From contig JAYWVB010000028.1 in NCBI GenBank assembly GCA_039881045.1, positions 186,001 through 250,000 of the forward strand: a stretch of 64,000 nucleotides of DNA. Direction: 5' to 3'. Positions 46,682 to 57,270 of this stretch are shown here, piece after piece; position 1 is the first letter of the stretch; each line of letters begins with the position of its first letter. Origin of the DNA: Chaetomium olivaceum. Lineage: Eukaryota; Ascomycota; Sordariomycetes; Sordariales; Chaetomiaceae. Made by a program: the position numbers and the translations under genes. Under the pieces are notes generated by a model. That model saw only the letters and a program-made list of their open reading frames with translations, made no database searches and was not told the origin of the DNA.

Positions 46682-47285
46682 CTTGGAGGGGTGGGGTGCC
46701 GCGATCGAACTAAGAGGAATTTCGGTGCAGTTGGGGTAATTCAGTGCGGTTGATCAAATAAAGAAATTGAACATCGGAATGAGTGGAGAGGGTATTTTAT
46801 TGACAGCGTCGAGCAAGTCAATTGCTTGTTCGAAGGAGGTTGCTGTCGCAGTGGGTAGTGATGGATGCCAGAGCTGTGGTGGGGATCGAGTACCTTCGAT
46901 TTTCCAAGCCTCAGGCGCCAAGATGCGGATTCAGCCAGCTTGAGCGATAACGATAAGAGCTTCGGCAAGGGTGCCGTCCCACGATTTGCGAGACGGAATG
47001 CAGCTTCGACAACTCTTTTTAACCATCTTGTGTGATCTCAAAATAGAAAACAGCTTTAAAGATTCGATTTCAAATGGGCTGTTTGAAGCCATGACATGCC
47101 TTGAGGCGCTCATAGATGGAAAGAAGGCGTTGCTGCTAATTCCACATGCAGGCTTCAATTTGTTGCACGAATTTAGACGAATAACTTACAATATTTTAAT
47201 AAAATAAGCCGATTCCCAAATCTAAAAAGGGAACAAAAGGATGGCTATAGGAATAGGTTTGAATAGTTGCAATATGTATGAATAT
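46682..47285. other. intergenic, AT-rich toward the LINE insertion
   Basis: About 600 bp upstream of PAM17. The part from about 46930 to 47285 is AT-rich with short frames of unclear meaning (for example minus-strand RKSWDGTLAEALIVIAQAG near 46990-46935), possibly an old repeat remnant. The truncated LINE begins at 47299. Confidence 0.4.
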
Positions 47286-47298
47286 TAGTTATGATTTT
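47286..47298. repeat. 13-bp target-site duplication, left copy
   Basis: TAGTTATGATTTT, repeated exactly at 48055-48067, immediately flanking the truncated LINE. Confidence 0.9.
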
Positions 47299-48054
47299 AT
47301 TATTATTCATACCCCGCTATGCCCTAAGGCGTGCCGGACCTTCAGCTATTTAATGTACAGGAAAACCGCGCCCTCGCGGGCCGGATGAAAAACCCATACC
47401 GACAGTTAAGGAAAGTACATGTGCGTGAGCCTGCGTATACAAAGAGAGGAGGCCTCCTGGCCTCCGAGGGAGGTGCGTGCTAGGCCGCCGCTTCTAGCTC
47501 AAGCCTCCTGGCCAAACTAAACATCATCAGCCTCCCTGAGTCCATTAGCCATTCCAGGACCCTCCCCGCGAGCCGTGCCGATGCAGGATCAATACCGTGT
47601 AGAACAGAGTAAAAGTCCCGTCGCGTTCGAATATCAGTTCTCTCCCATCTTCGAGTCAGCGGTGGGGCCAAACACCACACTACCAGGTGCTCGGCAGTCT
47701 CCCGTCCTTCGCCGCACTGGCAGGCGGGCGTTAGGATCTCTGGGACTCCTCGTGTAAACAGAAAGTCCCGTAGGCCTATTGCCCCCGTTCGGATCTGGAC
47801 CAGCAGAGAACTCCTCGCCTTGGTGAGACCGTCGTGCCGTCTTAGCGTTTCATCTCGGAATAGCGTCTCTCGCTGATGGTCAAAGTCGTCCGCCGGTCTG
47901 GTGATTGCTCTACCGTCCCGCTCCTTTAGCCACCTCGCTCTCCAGGCGTCCTCTACCACACTGTCCGTGTCTGCGGCTCCCCCGTCCAGCGCGCGATCGT
48001 GCTCGCGGCTTTCTCCACTGCCGTGGGCTCCTGCAGTCCCACGGTTCGCGGCCG
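47299..48054 (-). mobile_element. 5'-truncated copy of the window's LINE
   Basis: 756 bp in inverse orientation, matching the 3' end of the full-length element (about 61613-62369) with no difference that I found by eye. It begins with the TAA-type tail (ATTATTATTCAT on the plus strand) and stops abruptly within the ORF2 region, at GGCCGCGAACCGTGGGACTG read in element sense. Perfect 13-bp direct repeats flank it, so it is a single reverse-transcription insertion, truncated at its 5' end as LINEs often are. It is not a segmental duplication. It contains the whole 159-codon 3' frame and nothing of the endonuclease or reverse transcriptase. Confidence 0.93.
47480..47959 (-). pseudogene. LINE 3' ORF fragment (truncated copy)
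   Basis: A 159-codon frame with the same protein sequence as the 3' frame of the full-length LINE, with CQCGEGRETAEHLVVWC, a Cys/His motif of LINE ORF2 C-termini. Stranded here without the rest of ORF2, so not functional by itself. Confidence 0.85.
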
Positions 48055-48067
48055 TAGTTATGATTTT
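48055..48067. repeat. 13-bp target-site duplication, right copy
   Basis: TAGTTATGATTTT, identical to 47286-47298. Confidence 0.9.
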
Positions 48068-48682
48068 TAAACCGTCATTTTATCTTATATTGTGTATGGT
48101 ATTGTTCAGTTACTTATTAATTATTAAAGTATGTGACGGAGAATGCGCCTGGTGCCCTGGGTTAGGGTTGGATGCGCATTCCCGGTCATATACTGCAGTG
48201 GTCTGTGCGCACACCACACTTATTCCACGACCCATCCCTGTGTTGTAATCCTTTCTCTCTTTTCCTTAGCTTTCGATTAACAGAATAGAGTGGTACTTGC
48301 AGTGCCTTTGAGCCTCGCGATTCCTATCGCTCATCTCTCACAAAGTACCTCTGTTCTTTTCAGTTAACGTAACTATGATCGGTCTTCAAGTTTTACTAAG
48401 CAACTGCCAAGGCCAAGTTAAAAAATAGTGGCTTGGTTATCCCCGGCCACTTGCGAGCTCACGGGCAACGACACAACCTTAGCTTCACGACGGCAACGTT
48501 TTAAGTTACCGCCATCACGGCGCGAGAGCATGGTCTCTCTGGCCTGATCATATATCTAAATTCATGGCTCTTCTCTCCTATTTTCTTCTGTTTCTTACTC
48601 CTTCCTCTGGCGGGCGCTAAGACGCGCGGCGCATCTCGGGCGCGTCGCGCTGCCCATATCGAGAACCGAAGCAATTCACACC
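48068..48682. other. intergenic, AT-rich then LTR-like
   Basis: About 600 bp. The first 65 bp are very AT-rich. From TGTGACGG at 48133 to TAACGTAAC near 48374 the sequence looks like a solo LTR of a Gypsy-type element, without clear duplicated flanks. The last 150 bp are probably the promoter of the chromodomain gene. Confidence 0.4.
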
Positions 48683-50339
48683 ATGGCCCAGAAACCACCC
48701 CCGCCTCGTCGTAAAACGACAATCGAGATACCGCTGCACTCCATTCGAAAATATGTGCCAGGCTCTGGGCCACCGCCCCCTCGAATCTCCTTGGCCCCTC
48801 CCCGAGACTCGACCGCGTACATTATCGACCAATTCATCCTCCCCACCGACAAAGACATGACCCCAACCTCCCGGCGTCTAGTCCACTACCATATTGGTTT
48901 CACCGATCTACCGGCGGTTAAACTTTTAATCCCTTGCAACAAGGTGCTGGATTATGTCTCGCCGCGGGAGCTCGAGGACTGGGAATACCAGAATCTGGAA
49001 AAGAAGCAGGAGCAGGCACGTCTATTGCGCGAGAAGCAAAAAGCCGCACCTATGAAAGAAGAAGCCCGGGCGGCCTTCTAAGGTTCCTATGGAGGACTTC
49101 GGCATGTCGTTGGTGGGCTCAGCGGACGAAGCTCGGCTTCTGGCCCAACAGGTTGCTGGTCCATCCTTGTCCACGCCACAGAAGCGAAAGCTAGGCCGTG
49201 TATCAGACGAGGAAGGATTCGAGAACACCAGCAATGGGGAGTCAGACGATGCTGCTATCATGCGCCAACTGGACGAGGAATACGGCTTTGAGGATATCGG
49301 GTCCGAAGACGATATGGTAGACGTAGAGTCTGAAGACCCGCTCGCGCTGCATTACGACGCCCCCGTTGCAGAGACCCCGTCCCGGGATAGTAGCCTAGCA
49401 CAGCCTGCCAACGATTCCTTCCCTGTGCGGTCCAGGATCTCAGCTGTGGAAACGGGTTCATATGGCTCCTCTGTGCCAGCTGCTCTTCCACAAAAGAACA
49501 CTTCCACACTCGGGGGGCTACACCCAGCCTGGGCGCATGCGTTCGGCCAGCACAGGCGCCCCGACGAACCCCCGAAGGCGCATGGGCAGAACGGCCATGC
49601 TCAGGAAAGCAGGACAACGCCGTGGGTACCGGCTGTCCAGTCACAAGCTAAACCGACATCCAACGTCGGGTCAGGGTCTGGTATGGCGAACCGCCATCCT
49701 AAAGATCCAACCTCGCGGCTTTCGACACCGAGTGCCGTAGCATATTCTACTGTTGCTTCCGACTCATCGGCGAGAAAGCGCAAAGAACCAGCGTCCAATG
49801 GGAAGAATGCTTCGCAAAAGCAACGAAAACCGAAGAAACAAAAAGTCGAACCTCAAAATGAGCCTATCGCCAATGAGTGGGAGGTCAAGGATCTGCTCGA
49901 TGACCAATGGTTCATGGAACAAGGGGTCAAGGTGCACAGATACCTCGTCCTCTGGGAAGGAGACTGGCCTGCAGATCAGAATCCCACCTGGGAGCCAGCA
50001 GAGAACGTCCAAGACCAGGGCTTGATCAATCGATACCAGAAGAAGAAGAAAGCTGGCTTGCTGAAGCCTCAGCGGAAGGCTCAGCAAACGTTGCAGCAGT
50101 ATTTGGCGGGTGCCAAGTACTCCAGCGTCGCTGAAGCCTTTGAGGGCGGCATCAATGAGCAGACTGGGCGGGCCGCCACCGACATGGGGAGCGATGCTGA
50201 CCTACGTGATGAGACCTTCGTCGTTACGGAGAGCGTGGGGGGCGCCATGAACAACGGCACCAAGTCAGCACCGACGCCAATTTTTGGGTCGTTTGACAGC
50301 ATGCTTGAGCGGTACAAACAAATCTTCCCGCCAGGGTGA
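48683..50339 (+). CDS. AT-hook/chromodomain protein, apparent one-base frameshift
   Basis: Two overlapping-style frames form one protein of about 550 aa. The first (48683-49081) encodes a conserved N-terminal block: RRKTTIEIPLHSIRKY, YIIDQFILPTDKDMTP, HYHIGFTDLPAVKLLIPC and VSPRELEDWEYQNLEKK. It ends in Lys-rich QKAAPMK. The second frame then reads KKPGRPSKVPMEDFGMSLV, where GRPSK is an AT-hook, and continues to 50339. Near residue 440 it has a chromodomain: EWEVKDLLDDQWFMEQ, HRYLVLWEGDW and NPTWEPAENVQ. One extra base near 49058, between ATGAAA and AAGAAGCCC, restores continuity. I see no intron signals there. Chromodomains bind methylated histone tails, so a chromatin role is likely. A sequencing error is as possible as a real lesion; translation of the second part from 49089 is another option. 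Confidence 0.78.
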
Positions 50340-52212
50340 CGGGGGCGAATCGGCAAGCAGTAGCCACACACAATCACAGGGGGGCCAGTGGCACATTCTT
50401 TGCGATCAGTGAATGCAGCCAGAAGCACAACCCCCTGTCTGATGAGCGCGGTGAACCTCCCTCTGTTGCTATCACGGAGTTCCTGGCCACGCTGTTGCGA
50501 CAATTGCCATCCACCGCGCTACTCAAGCTTGTGCCGCTACGGATGACCCTTGGGAATCATCAGCGTGTGATGAGTGCATGTACAACCATCAGGGCGAAGT
50601 AAGCGGGAGATACGTTAAGCGGTGACTTGACGACCTCAACAAAAGCGACAACTCATCAGCCGCCTTTTACGCGTGACACTATCCACCAACGGCACACCAT
50701 GGCACCCGGGACCCCCGCGTCGGTGTTCCAGGGTAAGCACGGCGTTTTCGCCGCGTCGGATCCATTGGAGGACAGCAGGCTGGTAGCCATGCCACGGCGC
50801 CCTTGCGGAACCTTCTCAGGCGCCCGTTTTGCTCGAGCGCAAATGGAGCGGTGGGGTGGAGGGTCACAGACGTCGGGCGACGAAAAGGCGCCTCCAGGGT
50901 TGCCCGGCTAAGGAGCAAGCGCTAGCGGAGGTGATAATACTAGCGGAGTGATAATGAAACCATGCGCCAACACATGGGCGTAGTTCAGTTCCAAAGCTCT
51001 ATCTAAGAAACACTGCAGAATGATGATGATGATGATGAAACCAGGACTTAACTACCCGATCCAGTAAAAAGAATAATCTAGATCCCACCGTGTAAACCCT
51101 CCCCTGGCACCACACCCGACTCCTGACCGTATCAGGAAATTGTCAGTCTAGAAAATGGCGCCACCCTCCGACACTCCGACCCCCACGCCATCGGCAGGCG
51201 GTCAGGTCAGGTCAGGCCAGGGGTTTCAGAATGGACGGCGACCGCATGGCGGGACAGGGGTCGGCAGCCTCAACTCCGAATCGAAAACCCCTGGACGACG
51301 CCGGTCGGAAGCCGGCCGTGCTGCAAGAGCAAGGGGTGTAGATTTGCTTAATGTTTCGGTGAGGGTACGCGTGGCATCACCGTGTCACCTTCTGTGCGAC
51401 CACACCACACCCGGCCGGCTGCAGGAGTGAGCCGCGGGATGGTCCGCGGGCGTGGGGGGCCGTAAGGCTGCGTGAGTGAGACTGGTCTGACGTGGGATGT
51501 GTCTGGTTTTGTTGGTTTGGGGCTTGGGGTTTGGTTGTTGTGTTGTTTGTGTTTGGTTGGGATCGCTTGGGAGTGTACGAAGGGCGGGCGGTAGATGGGG
51601 GCTGTACCAAGTACACGTGTTGTTGTACTAGGCGTGTAGATGGACACGTATCTCTGTCCATGCTGAGGAAGTTAGCGGCCATATCTGTTCGAAAGAGAAA
51701 GCAAGACGAGCGGCCTTGCAGAGAGGCTCGGTGCATGCAAGGCTGGATACATGTACGGCAGCCTTTTGAGAGTCAATGGTATTGAAACTGTATTTTGGCA
51801 AGCCAATCCAAAATATTTTTAGAGATTCAAAGCTCACTTGGAATTCAGATCCAGTATTAAGCCCCTTTCTCTATCAATCAACCAGGAGAGCGTCAGATAC
51901 GTCTTTGAAAGTCAACAGTAACAAGACGAAGAGGCGGAAAGCGTGGCAGCAGTAACAACGTCCTCCACAACTAAATAATAAGTCACTAGAATCGTGATGT
52001 GTTTGTCTAAAGATGACTTTTGGAGAGGAAAATGGAGGGCGGCTCTGAACCTAGGACCTCCTGAATTCAAGTTGTCGACTTGGTCCCAAGGCAAGCAGGG
52101 GTACTCCGTATTGAATTGACGCTACATCGAGAAGACAATAGTTCAAATAGGGTCAATCTGACAATAAGGATAGCTTGCGCTGTGAGGTTTGTCTAATACT
52201 ACGGAAGGATGC
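50340..52212. other. intergenic, convergent 3' ends
   Basis: About 1.9 kb. It contains a short (TGA)n run near 51021-51038 and GT-rich sequence near 51480-51620. Frames are short and unconserved; no gene or mobile element recognised. Confidence 0.5.
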
Positions 52213-53370
52213 TCAAAGACTCCAGTGTTGTCGCTTCCCAATTGCATCCGCAGTCAACTTCTTCTCAATCTCCAGCACACCCGCCATCCCTTCCCGTATC
52301 TCCCTTACGGCTTGGCCATCCACTTCCAGCCGCTTGAACGGCAACCTGGGGACCGCGCACGACTCCTCCCCCGGGCCGTGAAAGATGGGCATCGCCGCCT
52401 TGACACCGACAAAGCCATACCGGATGGCTAGCCAGTCCCCCTTCGCAACCTCATGCTGCAGCTCTCTCGCCTCCTTCAGCTTGCCCTGCTCAAACAGCTC
52501 CCCAATCCTCACACACGCCCTCGGCGCGAGGTTGGCAAACCCGCTGATCGTCCCATGAGCACCCACTACCAACCCCTGAAGGATAAAGTCCGCACTGCCT
52601 CCCCCCACAAAGAAGTCATCCCTCCCCCCCCTCACCTTGGGCGCCCCCTCCACCAGCCTCGCCAACTTGCCCGTATTCCCACACGTCAGCTTCACCCCGA
52701 CAATCCTCGGAATCCGCGCCAACCTCAACAGCACATCCGAGTCTAAATCCACGCCATTCGCCGCCGCCGGAAAATTATACACCACCACGGGCAACGGACT
52801 CCGCTCCACCACCCGCTCAAAATACGCCACCAGGCCATCCACATCCATCAACCCGCGATAATACCCCGGCGGCAGCACCAGCGCATGAGTGGCACCCGCC
52901 TCCTTGGCCTCTTTGCAGAGCTCGACCGTCTCGCGCACGGACATGGCCGAGCAGCCCGCGATGAGCGGCACGGGTGCGTGGGCGTAGTCGGCGTCGTGGC
53001 GCACGGCGTCGGCGACGGCCTCGAGCGCGGCGCGGCGCTCCCGCCGCGACAGGTGCACGGCCTCGCCGTTCGACCCGTGCACCACCAGCCCGGCGACGCC
53101 CGCCGCCAGCAGGCGCGCGGTGTGCCGCTGCGTGGCCGCGATGTCGATGCCGCTGCTGTCGTTGGGGTTGGTGGTGCTGGTGCTGGTGGGGTCGCTGTCG
53201 GAGGGGTGGAAGAAGGCGGGCATGGGGACGTAGACGCCGCGGGGGAGTGGGGCGGGTCGTTGTTGTTGTTGTTGGGCTTGGGACTGAGAAGATTGGAGTT
53301 GGGGTGGGTTGGAGGAGGACGAGAGGTGGGTGGGTGTGGTTGGAGTGGTGGGGAGTTGTGGTGCCTCCAT
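52213..53370 (-). CDS. dihydrodipicolinate-synthase-family aldolase
   Basis: Intronless, 385 aa from the ATG at 53370 (MEAPQLPTTPTTPT); the frame is open further upstream, but that part is low in conservation and lies in leader sequence. The TIM-barrel family forms a Schiff base between a Lys and a keto acid. Visible motifs: PRGVYVPMPAFFHP, GLVVHGSNGEAVHLSRRER, LIAGCSAMSVRETVELCKEA, LVLPPGYYRGLMDVDGLVAY, VVYNFPAAANGVDLD (with the catalytic Tyr) and IVGVKLTCGNTGKLARL (Schiff-base Lys). The first 40 residues are Thr/Pro/Gln-rich and probably flexible. Fungal members include L-threo-3-deoxy-hexulosonate aldolase of galacturonate breakdown and 4-hydroxy-2-oxoglutarate aldolase; the sequence alone does not decide. 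Confidence 0.88.
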   Translation of the reverse strand: MEAPQLPTTPTTPTHLSSSSNPPQLQSSQSQAQQQQQRPAPLPRGVYVPMPAFFHPSDSDPTSTSTTNPNDSSGIDIAATQRHTARLLAAGVAGLVVHGSNGEAVHLSRRERRAALEAVADAVRHDADYAHAPVPLIAGCSAMSVRETVELCKEAKEAGATHALVLPPGYYRGLMDVDGLVAYFERVVERSPLPVVVYNFPAAANGVDLDSDVLLRLARIPRIVGVKLTCGNTGKLARLVEGAPKVRGGRDDFFVGGGSADFILQGLVVGAHGTISGFANLAPRACVRIGELFEQGKLKEARELQHEVAKGDWLAIRYGFVGVKAAMPIFHGPGEESCAVPRLPFKRLEVDGQAVREIREGMAGVLEIEKKLTADAIGKRQHWSL

Positions 53371-56300
53371 TGTGGTGGGTGATGATGATATTCGTGTTGT
53401 TTGGAAAAGGAGATGACTGCAAAGGGGTCCTGGTTGGTGGTGATGGAACCGTAAAAACGTCCTAACGGTGATGTTAGAGCAAAAGAGAAGTGAGCCCGGG
53501 AGTTGTTTACGTCTCGTCACTGAAAAGCAAACACAAGAAGGCGTCAAGAAGGGACGGAATGGATAAAGATCCAGGTGTGGGAGTGCAACAGCGGAAAGAG
53601 CATCGGAGGACACCAGGTCCGTCTTATAACCTTTAGTGAAAACAAGGATCAGCAAGCGGCCGCTGGCCAGCCACGCCGGATGAGGCTCTGTCCTTACACC
53701 GGGTAGTGGCCTCCCAGAGTCCCAGCGTAAGGGGGCGTCGTTACTCAGTTCCCCGTTTGGCCGGCGTGGGGGTTCAGATCAAGCACGTATGCAGCCACCG
53801 GGGAACATCCGGAACGCGGCTGGGCGCGAGGCAGATGGAAATTGCGCCACGGGAGCTGCGTGGCATGTTTCGGGCCAGTTGAGCGTCTGATGTGATCACG
53901 GGAACAGCTCCCGGATATCACACACACATGTGCATACAAGCCACGCTGGCTGACCGCTGTGCCCCGGGGTACACCGTACCGTACCTCACCGACGAATAGG
54001 GAGCGAAGGCACTTGGCGGTATTGTTTCAGTTGCCAACTCTACAAAATGATGACGATGTCTGACGCCATTATCCATAACACTATAATGGAGAGGGTAAAT
54101 CGAGGTACTGGTGAGGATGGTTTAGTGCTGCTAACATGATGGAACTCGTGAATAATTATTCAGTAATAGTAACATGATTCCCGAGGATCGGGAGTAAATT
54201 CGGCAATTGGAACTTGGAAATGGAGAAAAGTTCCATGTTGCACAAAAACACAAAACGGCAAGTGAGTAAACTTGGAAGGGACAAAGCCGGCTGAGGCCGG
54301 GTCAGGTCACCGTGAGTCGAAGCTCTCCGGTCGGCTTGACCCCCACGCTCGGGCAAAAGCTGAGATAGCGCTTGCCCTTTGCCGCCAATGGCATTCATCC
54401 CCGCGATTCGAGAGAAGCTGCAGGGGCAAATTCCGAACGACCCTTTCAGCATGCCTTCTATGCAAGCTGTGTCCAATCGTGACCCGATCCTCTGCACTCG
54501 TTTCTTTGGTCGCTCCGAAGGTGGAAGTGACCGTGGAACGATCCCACGATCCCAAATTCCCCCCAATCCGTCCCCACCCAATTCCGACAATCTGGTCCTC
54601 TGCCGGGGTTGAGAAGCGAGAGCAACCCTCTTGCATCCGGAGGCGCAACCGACCCGTGTCAAAACAAGACGGCACGGCTTGCCATGAAAGTCGACTCCGG
54701 ACTTGCTTCAGCGTTGGGCTGGCACACGACACCTACCTAACTAAGAACTAAGATATTTCCAATACAAGCGTACCCACATGGTCAACAAGTTACAACATGG
54801 CAACTGTCATTTCTTCATTCCTCGTCGGTCCAAATTTCCACACGGAAATTGAAGCGGAAAGAAACGACGATCCCTTGCATGAAGACCCTCTCACGTGAGC
54901 CATAGTCAACGCTCCATCGGATCCCGCGGGGGGTGGGATGATGCGAGCTTCCCCATGTTTTCTAACCTCTTACGGTTCCGCTATCGACAACCCGCTCGCT
55001 TTTTCGACAGGCCATCCAGGCTCGCCCACTTATTTCTCACGGCCTCCTACGTATGGTAAAGCCGACCGGTCCCTTCTCGTGTCCTAAAAGTTCTAGAACC
55101 CCATTGGCTCCGGATGGCCTTGTGATCACCGAGGTCATCCCTTTGTGTTTGCGCTTGACGTCTAGGGCGCGGCCATGAAGCGGCCGTCGCCAGAAGCCTA
55201 CTTGGCTTGTCGAGACGTGCTGAGCTCGGTTCCACGTGGGAACGAAAAGAGATGCTTGTACTTGTACATACTGTCAGCCTTACAAAATATAAAAAAGATT
55301 CGCCATTTCAATTCCATCAATGCGTGACTCCTCCCACCAATACGTAAGTTGAAGCAACACGCAATCTCCAACAACTACGCCAACGAATGCTAATTCTTTC
55401 TCGAGGATGATACGCACATATACCTTTCACAATGGGGCCATAGTTGAACTTATTTAGCCTCTTAAAAATTTACCTTCTCCCATTGTTCTTCTTTACAAAT
55501 TACGCCGCATTGCGATCATTCTCCAACGCATTCCCACACTGGACGGACTCAACAAGCTGACCTTCGTATTCCAGATCGTACCACCTCCAAGACGCAATTG
55601 CCCAACCTCCTTCCCGTCGCGGCTACTCGCACCGACGAGCACACCACCGCTAAGACACCGTCGCCCGGCCTCCCGTGGCCGCCGATACTTACCACCTGCG
55701 CCATCAACGCCTCGCCCTTGTCTAGACGTGAGGAGGACAATGTAAGCCCACCCAGCCCAGGGCACGACTCAAGAACTACCAGTAGGGCCGTCCTCGGAGG
55801 GCACATCTACCCTGTCAAATCACATTCGCCTTGCAGCGGAACTGATACGAGCGAGATGGGCCGCCCACGTGGAGGTGGTCAGCCAGGACGCGACTGTGGA
55901 GGTGGTTCCCGGGAGGAGGACTTGTGCACGGATAACTCGGGAACAAGATGGTATACGTCCTCCCCGACTCACCCCAATAGACCTCGATCTGCGCCAATGC
56001 CGGCTGCCACGGACAGATACGGACTAGGCTGGATCATCGTATAGTTTTCCGTCTTTTTAAGGGTCCGGATTCCATGTGAGCGATAGTGGTGTTGATATAT
56101 ATGCTATTAGAGGTATGGATGCGCACGCTCGAAACACCATCGCTATAAGTACATACTAAGAGAAAGGAAACTACGCTTTTCTAATATCCTTTCTACTCGC
56201 TTTAGTGTCATCTCTCCCATTGTCTTCCCCGTTATCTTCCCCGTTATCCTTGTTTGTATCGTAGTTGCAATTGCGATACAGATGGAGCTATATTCATAGT

Positions 56301-56944
56301 TTCTACACGCCAGCCACGTCGACTTCCATACCACACACCTAAAGGCTAAAAAATCATGTTATCCCACCGGCTCCTCCGATTCTCCTCTTCGGACCCATCC
56401 CGCCAACTCTGCCCACCTAATCTATCCCCTCCCGCTCACCTTGCCACACTGGGCCATCTCCCATTGCCACCACCACCACCACCAATCCCGCACCAACCCA
56501 ACAACGACGCACCAACAACCACCCCCTACCACCCGCCGCACCATAACCTCAGCAGCAGCAGCAGCAAAGGCCGCCAACGACCCCACCAGCATGATCATAT
56601 CGATAACTAAGTTCGTAATACTATGAATTTCGTACTCTCTATGGTGGGTATGTGTATAGCCGTCTATACCGGAGACTGAAAAACGTATAACAGCTCACCC
56701 TCTAAGCTAATATCACCCTGCTAGCTTGATTGAACTGTTTAGATCCCTTGAGCTATTGTTTGATGGTTGATCTCTAGCTTAGAGTCTATAAGCAACTCAA
56801 ATCGTAGGTGACTCCTTCCCTCAAGCGGGAAGTTAACCGCTCCTGCCTCCTTGAACCATCACTCTACGGTTTAAGGAAGGGACAACTTCACTGAATAAGC
56901 CGCTCGTTAATCGTGAGCTGGAAGTAAAAGCCCATAGCCATAAG
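53371..56944. other. intergenic and repeat-derived region
   Basis: About 3.6 kb. The part nearest 53371 is the aldolase promoter. From about 55120 it contains pieces related to sequence right of the LINE (listed as a repeat). The stretch 56590-56944 is AT-rich with no open frame, resembling decayed repeat DNA. Short CCA and CAG runs lie near 56465-56575. No gene recognised. Confidence 0.45.
55960..56290 (+). repeat. unclassified dispersed repeat, copy A
   Basis: Aligns with 62588-63000: GCCGGCTGCCACGG is common to both, then GACTA-GCT-GAT-AT-GTATAG, then GAGCGATA/AAGCGATA, CACC-TCGCTATAAG, and TCATCTCTCCCATT-TCTTCCC. A further related piece (AGAACTACCAG...CCTCGG) lies near 55772-55800, and CCCTTTGTGTTTGCGCTTGA at about 55138 matches CCCTTTATGTTTACGCTTAA at about 62553, so the two copies are rearranged relative to each other. 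Differences are largely C/T and G/A, as repeat-induced point mutation or deamination would give. Element type unknown. Confidence 0.6.
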
Positions 56945-56960
56945 ATAATATAATCCGGCT
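56945..56960. repeat. target-site duplication of the full-length LINE, left copy
   Basis: ATAATATAATCCGGCT, found again at 62370-62385. The first few bases overlap the element's TAA-repeat tail, so the true duplication is between about 10 and 16 bp. Confidence 0.85.
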
Positions 56961-57270
56961 AGTAGTATTTTACACCACCGCGAAGCCTCGGAAGCCGAGG
57001 GAAACGAATCGGCGGCCAAAACCCTCAGAACCAGTGTTGATTAAAAGCCCTTGCAAAACGCTATCTAACCACACCACCTGCACCGAGGCGCGATCCGCAG
57101 CGCGGCTGCAGCGGGTGTGGAAAGAGAGGCAATCGCGGGCGCGCAGCCACCCTGAAAATCTCTTCCGCCAACGCACAGACCAACAAGCTACCCGGCCCAC
57201 CCACAGTTGCCCGGACAACCACGCCACCGCGAACCCTCGACACCGCCCCTGAACCCCTAAGTGGGACACG

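Noticed and set aside
52885..53465. Long plus-strand frames opposite the aldolase gene
   Set aside because: Shadows of a GC-rich coding region; Arg/Gly/Val-rich with no domain.
53371..53655. N-terminal extension of the aldolase frame
   Set aside because: The frame is open but unconserved and Ser/His/Leu-rich; the ATG at 53370 gives the family-like N-terminus, so the extension is treated as leader.
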